64,000 bases of DNA, from contig NC_080423.1 in NCBI RefSeq assembly GCF_029873635.1, positions 111,493,087 through 111,557,086 on the forward strand, read 5' to 3'. Origin of the DNA: Malania oleifera. Taxonomy: Eukaryota > Streptophyta > Magnoliopsida > Santalales > Ximeniaceae. The position numbers were made by a program, and so were the translations under genes. Positions 1-10,919 of the stretch are shown here, one piece after another; positions within the stretch are counted from its first letter, which is position 1; every line of letters begins with the position of its first letter. The notes below the pieces were generated by a model. The model saw only the letters and a list, made by a program, of their open reading frames with translations. It had not been told where the DNA came from and searched no databases.

Positions 1-3000
1 ATCATAGCCCCGATCCCAAGTATGTATCTCATTATTCCTCAATACTGCAAGTTCTGAAGTACAGTATGATGCACCATTCTGCACAAAGAAATGGGATCAT
101 AATCAAATATGAATAATTGGACAGGGCACAGCTTCAGGCTGTAAAATATGTTTGAATATCCGAGTCCTAGGTCTAGCTGCTTGCACCACATGATAACTTA
201 GAAACCAAGGAGAATCGGTAAAAACAACACTGGGTATGAGCAACAAGTACCCATGAATTAGGGAATCCGCCAGGTGGGGTTGAACCTTCATATAAGCAAT
301 TCTTTCCACGTTCACAGCGTTTGAGGTATATGGTTGTCAAATGTTCTGCAATGTCCTGTCCATAGTATAACAAAGTTTCGAATACAAAAAATTATGTAGG
401 TAAATTTCACCAATAAACTTGCAGGACAACGGGTTAACATCAGCACACAAGAATATGTGTCCTGTTTATGTTAAAAAAGAACACTGTTACCATCAGCAAT
501 TATTTGTTATAAATAATTCAAAACAAGATATAGTCCTTGATAGTGCAGAAATGACAGACAAATATCATCTGAGGCCAAGTAGACTCAGCTGAGTTGTATT
601 AATCAAAATGCCCAGCTGACATCACACATACACAGCATATCAATTATCAAACATTTTTCTGTTATCAACTATGTTTTTCTCGGAAAATATCCATGCCCCT
701 TTGCACTTGCAGACCTCAAAGTTTAAACATGTCAAACTTTGTCTGATCATCCATAAGATGGTAAAGATTAAATAATGAACCACATTACCCAAATAAGTAC
801 AATACACACATGCACACCCTGTGTCTAGTGTTAAAAATTACTACAGTTACAGAGTAAAAGTGTGAGCTACAAGGCAGGTAAACAAATGTTGTGCCAACAA
901 CTCCGCCATATGCCACTAACAAAGACATTGCCCAACTATTTGAGGTTGTTCACAAATTGCATCTCAGGATCCTGCTATACCTAGGGTCATACTTCTCATT
1001 ATTCAGAAGTCAATATGCCACCTGTCATGCATAATTTTTACGTGCTTTATTTGAAATCACATGATAAAAATCTCCTGGCAATGTATCCTTAAGGGGCCAT
1101 TTGATATCACTATCAAAAATTATGAAAATAAAAACTAGAAACAAAAACTAAAAATTAAAAACTAAACTAGCAACATGTTTGGTTAATATTCTAGAACTAA
1201 ACCAAATTAAAATTTTGATTAAACAAATGTTAACTTTTATACAATATGATTAAAATAATAAAAGTACAAAGTAATATAAATTAGAAATCCTATAATAAAA
1301 GAAAATAGTATAATTATTTTACTTACTTATTATATTTCAAAATTCACTTTACAAGAGCAACCTTATTATATATGACAAATGACAATTGAAATACAGTACA
1401 AATATTTGGAAAATGATTTTTATTTTTATTTTTAAAATTTTATGGGAATTTTTTTTATTTTTCTTCTAGTTTAAACTCATATGATCATTTAATTTTAATT
1501 TTAATTAAAAAATATGGATAAAATGAATGATTTTATCCAAACAAGTTAATTCTAAATACTAAAATATTCTAATAATAGGTTGCCAAAACAACTGAAAATC
1601 ATAAATTTGGTTTTCAATTTTTCACAAACAGCTAAAAACCATTAACAGAAACAAAAAAACCCGCAACGTGAATAGACACATTTTCATAATCTGTATATTC
1701 ACTGTATAAAAAGAAAAAATAGAAATTAAAATAAAATAAAATAAAATAGAATAAAATAAACAGTAGCAATACAAAACGGCCCTAAATTAAGCACTGCCCA
1801 TAAGCCAGGATACCACCTTAATTAGGACCCAAATTGCATACAGGTTCTTTACATTCCCATGATGTCGCAAGCAGCTGAACATCTTATGTCAAAGGTGGCT
1901 GACTCTGCCTGTAAGAAGCATTCAAGCATTCTTTTATTTTTCTGTGTGGTCAGTGGGGAGGACTTCAGCTGATGAGATCACCAGACTCAAGCAGCTGATG
2001 CTGCTGTTCAATGTTCATAAGATTCTGAGCTGACCCTTGAAGGATTGGAAGTTTAAATTAGAGACTGCAGAGTGGTGTTGAGCATGTTGTGCAGCCTATG
2101 CATGGTTTTGGGTGATCTGAGGTCAAGGGATTAGATGCTTTGGGTATAATAACGGAGAGATGCTGGTTCTAGGAATATTCTGGGCATGATAAATCAACAT
2201 GTCTTGGATAGAAGAAAGCTTCAATATGATGCATCTATGAAGACAAGAGATGAATCAGCAGAAATGGCCCAGCCGACTCTACAACCCCCTTCATAGTTAC
2301 CTATCAATATAACTATTTTTGAAACAATAAGTTGTGGAAATTAAAAAAACTAGAATAAAAAAAAGTTAAAGAACAAAGTTGTCATCCAGGCGGAAGCTTC
2401 AGACAATAACAAGGGATGCTATGTTGGTGGAAATAAAAAAGACCTCCAGTTTGACAGGTAGAAAACATCAACTTCTGAAAGATGAGCAACAGTGATCGTT
2501 GGAAATATGGATGATAATCTAATAAATGAATAAATTCTGGATTTCAAAAGAAAACTGGAGTAAATAAATCTGAAGAATTTTACACTGCAGGCTTCTCAAG
2601 TTTCAGCTTGGTTTCAAGTGCTGCTGCTGACCTATGGTTAATCTTATTGTTGTTCTTCATGCATCAGTGCTCAATGCATGATTCTTACTTCCATTATTAT
2701 CGACGTGACTGAGCAGTTGTCTGATGATCATTCCATAGTTGGCAGGCTCTTCTAGCAGTAAATGGTTCTCCAATGATTTAAATTGGTTGGATTGTGCTTG
2801 CTTGGTGTGCTTGAGTTTTGCTCGCTGTTTCCGGTGAAGTTTGTTGGCTTGTACCTCATTCAGCTTCAGTTGGAGGGGTAACTTTAGTTGAGTTCAGTTT
2901 AGTTTTGTTATTTTTTCCCCTTCTTCTGGTTATATGAATTCTCTAGTCTGGGGGTGTTGTCTGCTTTGAATTTATGAGTTGTCTTTCCACTTAGCTTGTT

Positions 3001-6000
3001 GCAGCTTTGTTTTTTGGGGCATTCAAATGTATTGCAATTTTATCTATTAAAAAATTTGTTCTTTTGACTAATCAAAATAAGGTTGACATGCCTTGTGATG
3101 AGTTGCATATAATACTTCAGGCATGCCAGTGTTGCTTAAGTAAACATTCCTAATCAGGAATCATTATATTGCAAGGTAAACCATCTCTACCCAACACTTA
3201 AAATTTTTAAAAAATAAAAGTAAAAGAAATGATAAAAGAAGGCACATCATCTTTTAAAAAAATTTTGAAACCTTCAAAGTGAGCAAGTTGTCTGAAAGGC
3301 AAGGCTTGAAGAATTGTTTTTCACTTTTGATATTGGCATATCAAATTCAGCACGACCTATGCAAGTACAAGATATTGTGAAATATAGAGATATTATAAAA
3401 TCTCATCATGAAAGTCAGAGAATCAATTGTACACATTCTGGAATCGAAACATAACGACTGTCATAAATTAATTAAATATTAAATTTTAAATGCGAACAAA
3501 AGATTACCCCAATAACCTCTTCAGGGAGTGGGCGCTGGTCCTTTCCACGATCACAGAAGTTCTTGTACTCCTCCACATCTCTAATGGCATAAGAACTTAA
3601 CTGCCCATTTGTAAAAATATTCCAGTTAGGAGATGCTTGATATCAATTGCTACAAAAAAATATACCAGGCCCACTAGTGAAAAAACGAAGAGTTTCTTAA
3701 ACCATCCCAAAATAAAAGGTAGGAATGGACAACATACAGTCCCATTTGGTATGAAGAACTGTTTTTCACTTTTGAAAATGGAAAGCATGAAAACTATGCA
3801 GAAATGCATTTAGCACAATATTCATGAAAACTGTTACAAGAATTTTCCTGAAGCAGGCAATTTAGTATATGAAAAAAATGTAGTTCCCTACACCAAAAGA
3901 ATACACCATTTGGAATAAAGTGGGAATGGACAACATACAGTACCATTTGGTATGAACATTTGTTTCACTTTTGAAAATGGAGAGCATAAAAACTATGCAG
4001 AAGTGAATTTAGAAGAATATTAATGAAAACTGTTTAAAAAAAATTTTCCTGAAGCGTGCCAATTTATTTTATGAAAAAATGTTGTTCCCTACATTTTTAA
4101 AAACACAAGCCTATTGACAGTTAAACCAAAAATGACGACATTCTCAGCAGTTCATTTTTTTTTTAATCTTTTGGAAATGAGAGCAAGCAATTCTTGAAAA
4201 TGATACCAAAAAGGGCCCTAAGATTCGTTGTCTCTGTGAAGAACAAACATTCACCAAACATCATGTTCCAACCATAATGCAATCACATAAAAACTTCACA
4301 TTTTATATCAAATCTGCAAACGAACCATTGCTGGCATAAGTCAAAAGATGCTAGTGACTGTTTGGTGTCTACATCCGCAAGCAGTGGCGGACCTACATAC
4401 ACGTGAGTGGGGAAGGTGCCCCCACTGAAAATTTTAAAATAAAGAGTTTTTTGGGTAAATTAAAGAGATGCCCCCACTAAAAACACTCATTTGCCCCCAC
4501 TTTCAAAAACAACAAACATGAAAGACCTGAACTTTCAAAATTATTACTAGTGTTAAATGTGAATATAATATAAATGTTTTTTAATTTTTTGTGTAGAAAA
4601 ATATGAAGAAAAAAAATTATCTATTTTTTTATCTATATATTTTTAGCCCCCCACTGAAGAAAATTTCTGGGGTCTGCCACTGTCTGTGAGCCTGAGTGTC
4701 TGCATGTGTGTGTGGCCAGCACGAGTAATTATAATAACAACAATAGATGCCTAGAAATTATTGAGGTAAAACCAAGAAAGAAGAGAAGTTCCAATAAAGG
4801 CAATTTATGCTCTTAAGAGCAGAAGTATGATAAAAGGCTTGAATCCCACCTCAACATCACATTTCATCTCATTTGGACAAGGCTTCACCATAAAAAATCT
4901 CTGCAACCACATAGCTATTAGAATTTATACTGGTCAAAAAATAATAGTAGCATGAAATTGATTGGAACAATAAAAAAATATAACAGCCAAAACCATAATT
5001 TTCATTCAATATTAGTTCTAGGAGTCATGCAGAGAAAAATTCACAATGAATCCACTCTGATGAATAAAAATTTTCCATAACACCACCTTGTGCAGGAACT
5101 ACAACAAAAAAAATGAAAGAAATCAAATCTAATTAAAAAAATTTTTTTTTTTTAAAAAAAGGAAATGAGGATGCAATAACCACAAAAAAGATCTCACCCA
5201 CAAGCACAATGCATGTATGGAAATGTCAAAAAATAGCAACTTAGAGAGGTGAATAATGTGCAGAGCATACCTGTCGAAAGGGCTTTTGAGGAGTCCTCCA
5301 AAATGCCTGCAAAGGAAATAGAACACTCAAAAAGATAAACTTTTGAAACATAGCTGCCAAAATTAAAAGATGAATATGCGCAGTTCGCCAGTCACACTAA
5401 CTTGCTCAAAATATAAAACCTTTGACCTGTCCACCATCTCCGCTGCTGGGCATGTAAGCATCCTGCACAGAAGGGGAAAAGCTCTAACTGTTTGAATGTT
5501 CTTTAGGTTTAAAATAAGTAAGAACTTAGACACCCCAAAACACAAGCAGCTTAGCAGTCAATTCTTGCAAATTACACAGACCAGGTAACCAGAAGATTCA
5601 GTTTAAGACTTCTGGAACCTGTAAATAGCTGGTAAACAATATATAGCAGCAGATGCAGAGAACCTAGCCAGATCTAAGATGGGAAACTGGGAATAGCTTA
5701 GGACAAGAATTTTAGAGTACTATAGTTAAAAAATATGTCATAGAGGTAAAGGCCATCAGAAATCAACTAGAATATGAAAGGAATAAGAACAACTGATATT
5801 AAAAAATTACCAATGTATTAAAAAAAGGTGACATTTGATTCAATTGAACTACTCACAGATAAGCACTTAGTGATATCAGTAATAATCAAGGGTGATGGGG
5901 AGAAGAATACCTCAAATTAAAGTAATTATCAGGATCCCTGGATGCTTGATCCCTTGAAAACTGCAGAAACAACCAGAACAAAAACAATTGATAAGAGGAT

Positions 6001-6277
6001 CAAATTGGAATATTTGGACAAGACAATGTGGATGGCTACATGTGCAAACGTAAACAATTGGAGAACAAGATGACATCATGTTTTTTTTAGGGTTGGTTAG
6101 AGAGAAGACCTTCTCACCGCTGAGAGATCTAGCAACCACTCTGGTATGATCCCAGCGGGTAGTGGACTTCGTGAGCCGCTTGAGCAGCAGTGCCCCTCCT
6201 ACCAACACCAGCGTCTTCGCTACCAATCCCCGAGCTCGACTCCATCCATTTGAGCTGGAGTCCGAGCCCACTCCCAT
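1..6277 (-). CDS. CRL: CRUMPLED LEAF (CRL), chloroplast CpcT/CpeT-like protein; 5' part, 8 exons visible
   Basis: Plant CRL is a chloroplast outer-envelope protein needed for normal plastid division and cell differentiation. It is related to cyanobacterial CpcT/CpeT chromophore lyases, though lyase activity in plants is not shown by the sequence. Exons on the minus strand: 6277-6110, 5960-5911, 5462-5402, 5306-5271, 4900-4850, 3600-3508, 355-251 and 78-1, the last running off the window. Each junction has GT-AG sites, and the 642 coding bases give 214 residues in one frame. Recognised pieces include WSRARGLVAKTLVLVGGALL (residues 12-31, a hydrophobic membrane-anchor-like stretch), RDPDNYFN, LTCPAAEMVD, FWRTPQKPFRQ, SSYAIRDVEEYKNFCDRG, GSTPPGGFPNSW and NGASYCTSELAVL. 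The ATG at 6277 is the first in frame and matches the family N-terminus. Plant CRL is about 250 residues, so roughly 40 lie beyond position 1. Exon 4 is only 36 bp. Introns 5 and 6 carry transposons. Confidence 0.95.
356..3507 (-). other. Intron 6 of CRL (3.15 kb)
   Basis: This is the longest visible CRL intron, bounded by GT at 3507-3506 and AG at 357-356 on the minus strand. It holds a Harbinger-type element at 1093-1782. The rest is AT-rich single-copy-looking sequence in which I see no further gene or recognisable element. Confidence 0.85.
1093..1782. mobile_element. PIF/Harbinger (Tourist-like) non-autonomous element
   Basis: The left end reads GGGGCCATTTGATATCAC. The right end reads CAATACAAAACGGCCC, whose reverse complement begins GGGCCGTTTTGTATTG, so the ends form an imperfect terminal inverted repeat. 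A TAA lies directly outside each end (1090-1092 and 1783-1785), the target duplication expected of PIF/Harbinger elements. The 690-bp interior is very AT-rich and has no coding capacity. It sits in CRL intron 6. Confidence 0.6.
3722..4093. repeat. Pair of direct repeats, 201-bp period, in CRL intron 5
   Basis: A block of about 171 bp starting GGAATGGACAACATACAGT at 3722 recurs at 3923 with moderate divergence, separated by about 30 bp. Both copies include CATTTGGTATGAA, TTTCACTTTTGAAAATGG, AAACTATGCAGAA and ATTTTCCTGAAGC. No transposon ends were recognised. It lies within the intron between exons 5 and 6. Confidence 0.8.
4382..4682. mobile_element. hAT-type MITE
   Basis: The element is 301 bp. 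It begins CAGTGGCGGACCTACA and ends GGGGTCTGCCACTG, giving terminal inverted repeats CAGTGGCGGACC and CAGTGGCAGACC, which is the end sequence of plant hAT elements. The flanking 8-bp sites TCCGCAAG (4374-4381) and TCTGTGAG (4683-4690) agree at five positions and differ only by transitions, as expected for an old 8-bp target duplication. Inner parts also pair (CCCCCACTGAAAATTTT near the left end, CCCCCCACTGAAGAAAATTT near the right). No transposase is encoded. It lies in CRL intron 5. Confidence 0.8.
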
Positions 6278-6498
6278 CCCTCCCTTCCCCTGTCAGTATC
6301 TGTATCCAGCAAGCATCAGCAATCTCCCTGTACTGCTCACTATACGATTATTATGTTAAAATACAAATGAAATAAAAAAAACAGAACAAAGAATATACGT
6401 ATGTAGGTATGTGCATGTGTATATATCAACGATGATTCAATATAAAATAAAACCATCTTCACCCTCCAGTAATTTACAGCTATCAACATAAAAGCAGA

Positions 6499-6500
<2 letters not shown>

Positions 6501-6559
<59 letters not shown>
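6501..6559. repeat. (CT)n microsatellite upstream of CRL
   Basis: About 29 uninterrupted CT units lie 220-280 bp upstream of the CRL start codon. On the gene's own strand this reads (GA)n, a tract common in plant 5' regions. It produces artificial open frames of alternating Arg and Glu. Confidence 0.95.
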
Positions 6560-6562
<3 letters not shown>

Positions 6563-8271
6563 CTGCCCGAAAACAATTGCAATTTCCCGAGGATGATGTT
6601 TAAAATGATCCCAAATGTTCAATAGGGTGTAAATTCCACCATTTCGAATTCCATGAACTGAGAATTCATTGTTTGGACTTTAAAAAAATGTTCAGAGGGT
6701 GAGAGAATTAATAATTTTAAAAACGGATGACTCAGGCGACCCCAGAACTTCCTATCGTAACAATTCAAGAATTCCTTCCAATTTCTAGAACTTCAAATTT
6801 TAGCAAAACCCAGAAACCCAAATGCACCAGACAAACCCTAAAATCATTAATCTTGGAAATCTAGGGAACAAGGGCAGCCCTTTCTCACATCTGCCAAAAG
6901 AATCAGAATAGAACAGTGCTACCAGAAAAAGAAGAAGAAGAAGAAGAAGAGTACTTCTGAACGCATGCCCGTTGCAGAGCCACGGTAGGTTCCTCTCCCG
7001 TCTGAAGAAGACTCTTGAACGCCTGCTTGCTGCAGCTCTCTCACTAGTTCTATTGCGTTGTGGGGTTCACAGGATGACTTATTATTTATTATTGGGTTAA
7101 ACCACATATAATTTATGTAATTTTTTCATAAAAGTTTTAAGTGTTGGTAACAAAAGTTATTTTTATTCTTAAAAAACTAACATTAAAATTAGAAGCTAAA
7201 ACTTGAAAACCAAAAGATATGTGCCAAGAAGAGTTTTGCATTTTCACATAAATTCATTCATATTCACAAATAATGAAATTGTATATTTGCATTGTATTTG
7301 AGTAAAAATATCATATGATTTAAAAATTATTAATTAAATGGATCTCTCTTTTTTTCTTTTTGTATATTAAAATGGGACTGTTAAGAGGTGTAGCTTATAA
7401 ATGTTATAATGACATAAAACTCCTTATAATAGGGCCTATAATTTTATGGGCCATTTAATTCTTTGGAAGCTTATAAAAGGAACGTTTTTAAAATGAATAT
7501 AAGGAATACACTTCATATTTTGTACTGTCATATCATGTATGATCTCAATATTGACTTGGGTAGTTGAGTGTTGAAGGAGCCCTTGAAGGCCATGAGGAGT
7601 CTCCCAAACTCTCTTCTTTTCCTTGATTGCTTATGATCCTTGTGTATAGGGGTGATCACAAAACTAATGAAACCGCTTAGAAAGAAAGGTTTTGGAAATA
7701 TTTGAGTTGAGTTGTAGATTGTAATCTCATACAACCATGTAATGGAATGATAAATTGACAATGCAAACCAATAAAAGAACAAAAGTATAATAGGAGAGAA
7801 TATTGGTCATTCCACTCTTTGCATTGTGATAGATTTTGAAACTAATTGGACATTAAAGATAAAGTCTTATTTACACTTATTTTTGAATGAAGCTTTAGAG
7901 GCTAATACATCTATAAGGTTTTCAAGGACTTACCAACTTGGGATATTGATGAAATGTTCAAACTATTATTTAACACTATTTGTTTAGTTAGAACTTTAAT
8001 CTCTAGATTATTCTCTTCTCATCGGATTTTTAGTCATTAACGAAAAGGAATGTCTATTCCTTAACTTAAGCTTAATTATTTTGTCAGTAACCACAAAAAA
8101 ATAAATAAATAAATAAATAAGAGAAAGAAAGAAGAAATATGCACATATAGGATGAAGAAAACTTTATTAAGATTGAGAACATACCCTTATATAATAGTTT
8201 GTTGGGTGTTTGTTGAAAGTTTTTTGAAGAAAACTCATAAATCTATGTGTGTTAGCAATTATATACATATG

Positions 8272-8308
<37 letters not shown>

Positions 8309-8459
8309 TTCAAATAATTTATTTGAAATTATTTGAGGTTGGTAGAAGATTAATTACTTAACAATTATGCAAGTGTGTGTAATCTGAATTCACAATTTAA
8401 GCATTCGTGCACAAATGAGCCAAACTAATATCATGGAAAATCTTTACTCATTAATAGAA

Positions 8460-8800
8460 AAGTTTAACTCATATCATGGATGAGCTCTTCTTATATTGCT
8501 CATAGATAGATGAATCTTGTTCATATCAATAGATGAGCATGACTCATAAATAGATGGGCTCTGCTCATATTGACATATCAGTATTATTCATAAAAATTTG
8601 AATCATGTTCATATCAATAGATGAACCCTACCATAAATAAATGAGTTTTATTTATACTGACAAATGAATCTTGCTTATATTCAACACATAGTCATTCTCA
8701 TAAAATGTCAAATGAGATATGCTCATAAATGGTAGATGAACTCTTCTCATATAAAAAATAAATGAGTTATACTTATAATTGACAGATGAGTTTTAATTGT
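8460..8800. repeat. Degenerate minisatellite
   Basis: Variants of AATAGATGAGCTCTGCTCATAT and ATAAATGAGTT recur roughly every 30-35 bp across this stretch. The units are badly diverged and unequal in spacing. Each contains the half-palindrome GATGAG and CTCAT in varying states. Confidence 0.5.
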
Positions 8801-10342
8801 AATCAATAGTCGAAAAAAATGTGATTTTTAAGTTACTCTCAAACTAGAAAGTACCTTTCAAATCTAGGGAGCAAGGGACATTTAATATGGATGAAAGTAA
8901 CCTATGGTTTAAAGGTTATTGATTAAGAGACCTTTGATTTTCCTTGTGTTAAAGTGGATATACCAAGAGTTGTAATTTATACCTCTAATAATGGCATATA
9001 ACCCCCTATTAATGAGGCATTAACCCTTTGTGTCTTGAGAAAGCTTATAAAAAGAATTTACCAGAGAAGGTAAATTACACATTCAATGATGACTCTAGGA
9101 CTGTAGTTACTTGGTGTTCTCAAATATTTTATGAAAATTTTTAAAAATATTAATTGATATGCATGAATCTAATTTTATGTTCAATTAGAGCCCCAAATTT
9201 TAAAAAATAAAAATAAAAATTGAATTAAGCGCACAAATATTGCTTATTTGGACTTAGACCCATGTTAAATAGATGCAATCCCAGCTTGGTACATTTATGT
9301 TGTTAGCCCTCTCTCCCGTAAATGTAAATCCAACCCTAGACACACAATTCATATTTGATTTTATAATTACATGACCTATATGGCCTCGATGCCATCTAGG
9401 GTCTCTGAAGATCTTTGTTTCCTCTTAATTGTAGATTATCATGAAATATTGTAAACACGAAAATCAAGTTCGATACTTAGACTCATATTTGTAAATAAAC
9501 TACAAAGAGCTTATTATTTTCAAAGAAAACCACATCACATGATGACTCGAAAAAAAATCATACAACTAATTTATCTAATTTTAATGTGTCTCGCGCACAT
9601 ATGCATGCTTAACTCAAAACTAATTTTTTAAAATTTTAAAATGATGTTTACTTATATCTAAAAGAGGAAAGCTTACCACTTAATTCAAAAATAATTTTAT
9701 ATAAGAATTCAGAGTTTTAACAATTTTTAAATGACTATTTCAAAAAAATGTTGTGGCATCTCCCATCACTTTAGAAGGAGGAAAAGTGCTAAGATATTAA
9801 CTTTGCCCAATCTTAATTTCCATAATACTTTCAAAGAATAATTTCAGCTTACCCATTAATACAATTAAAATATAAATCATTTTAATATGCATACCAAAAA
9901 GACTTAAATTTTCAAGAACATTCAAAGCCTTTTGATAAAGACATTACAAAACCATTTTCATTTTTCATTTTCAAAATAATTACAAGCATGTTTTGCTTTC
10001 CGATTGTTCAACATTTATGCAGGAAGTTGAAAAATAATAAAGAATATTTTTTTGAACTTTGTTACACGAATATTAAAAAAACTAAAGAAATTTAAAAATA
10101 TACATATTGTCTTTTTTTTACGAGAAAAAAAAGATAAATAAATAAATAACATTTTTATAATTGCTTCAAAAACTAAAAATAAGAAATAAAAATCATTTTC
10201 AAGGACTTGCCCTAAATTTCTTATTTAGTTTCTATTAAACTTTTTCAAAAGAAAATTTTCACAAGACAAATGAAGCATTCATTTTAATTTTTTCTTCTAT
10301 TTCTCTTGCTGAGAAATTATTAGATACACAAATATATAAATT

Positions 10343-10379
<37 letters not shown>

Positions 10380-10755
10380 TTAACTAAATTAGAAAGCTTT
10401 TTTACACATGGTGAAATCATATCGAATTCAATTATATATACCTAATATATCTACTATTTTTTTCCCTTTTACCTCCTTAACTAGCAAATTATTGCTGTTA
10501 ATATTAATATAATTTGCTTGGAGCACTTCCAAGATGAGAACATCCAAAAATCCACTGTAAAGCGTGGGAAAAAGAAAAGGATCTACCAAGGCGGTCCAAC
10601 ACTATCAAACTAATAGATAATTCCACAAGAATTGCCACCCGCCAGGAAAATAAATAAGAAGAAAAAAGAAAGGTGTGCACAGACAAAGCCTGATCATTAA
10701 ATATTAAACCCCAGGGCCAGGGCTACCAGTTTCTAACTAGAAAGAGTACAGTGGC

Positions 10756-10895
10756 CATTTATTTTACAGGGCCAATTTGCCAGTAATAAAAACAATAATA
10801 TAGCATGATCTATAAACAAAACAGTAGTCATTTATTTTACATTGCTACTAATAATAACGATATAATATATAGCATGTTCTATAACTTGCTTGTTA
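10756..10895 (-). repeat. Tandem duplication (73 bp) in the SDHAF2 3' UTR
   Basis: CATTTATTTTACA at 10756 recurs at 10829. The two segments share the later block ATATAGCATG and TCTATAA. On the minus strand each copy supplies an AATAAA-type hexamer downstream of the SDHAF2 stop codon, so the duplication may have doubled the poly(A) signal region. That role is inferred. Confidence 0.55.
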
Positions 10896-10919
10896 CAGTT
10901 CTAAATATAGGTAGCTGAG

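Larger units (their letters stand above)
6278..10919. other. Intergenic spacer upstream of CRL and downstream of SDHAF2
   Basis: The first several hundred bases upstream of the CRL ATG must hold its promoter and 5' UTR, but I cannot place the transcription start. Contents are a (CT)n tract at 6501-6559, a GAA-repeat at 6930-6950, (AT)n tracts near 8274-8305 and 10345-10376, and a degenerate repeat field at 8460-8800. The rest is AT-rich. The short open frames here contain no recognisable domain. Confidence 0.7.

Noticed and set aside
6340-6622. Two minus-strand open frames rich in alternating Arg-Glu
   Set aside because: They are translations of the (CT)n microsatellite and have no domain.
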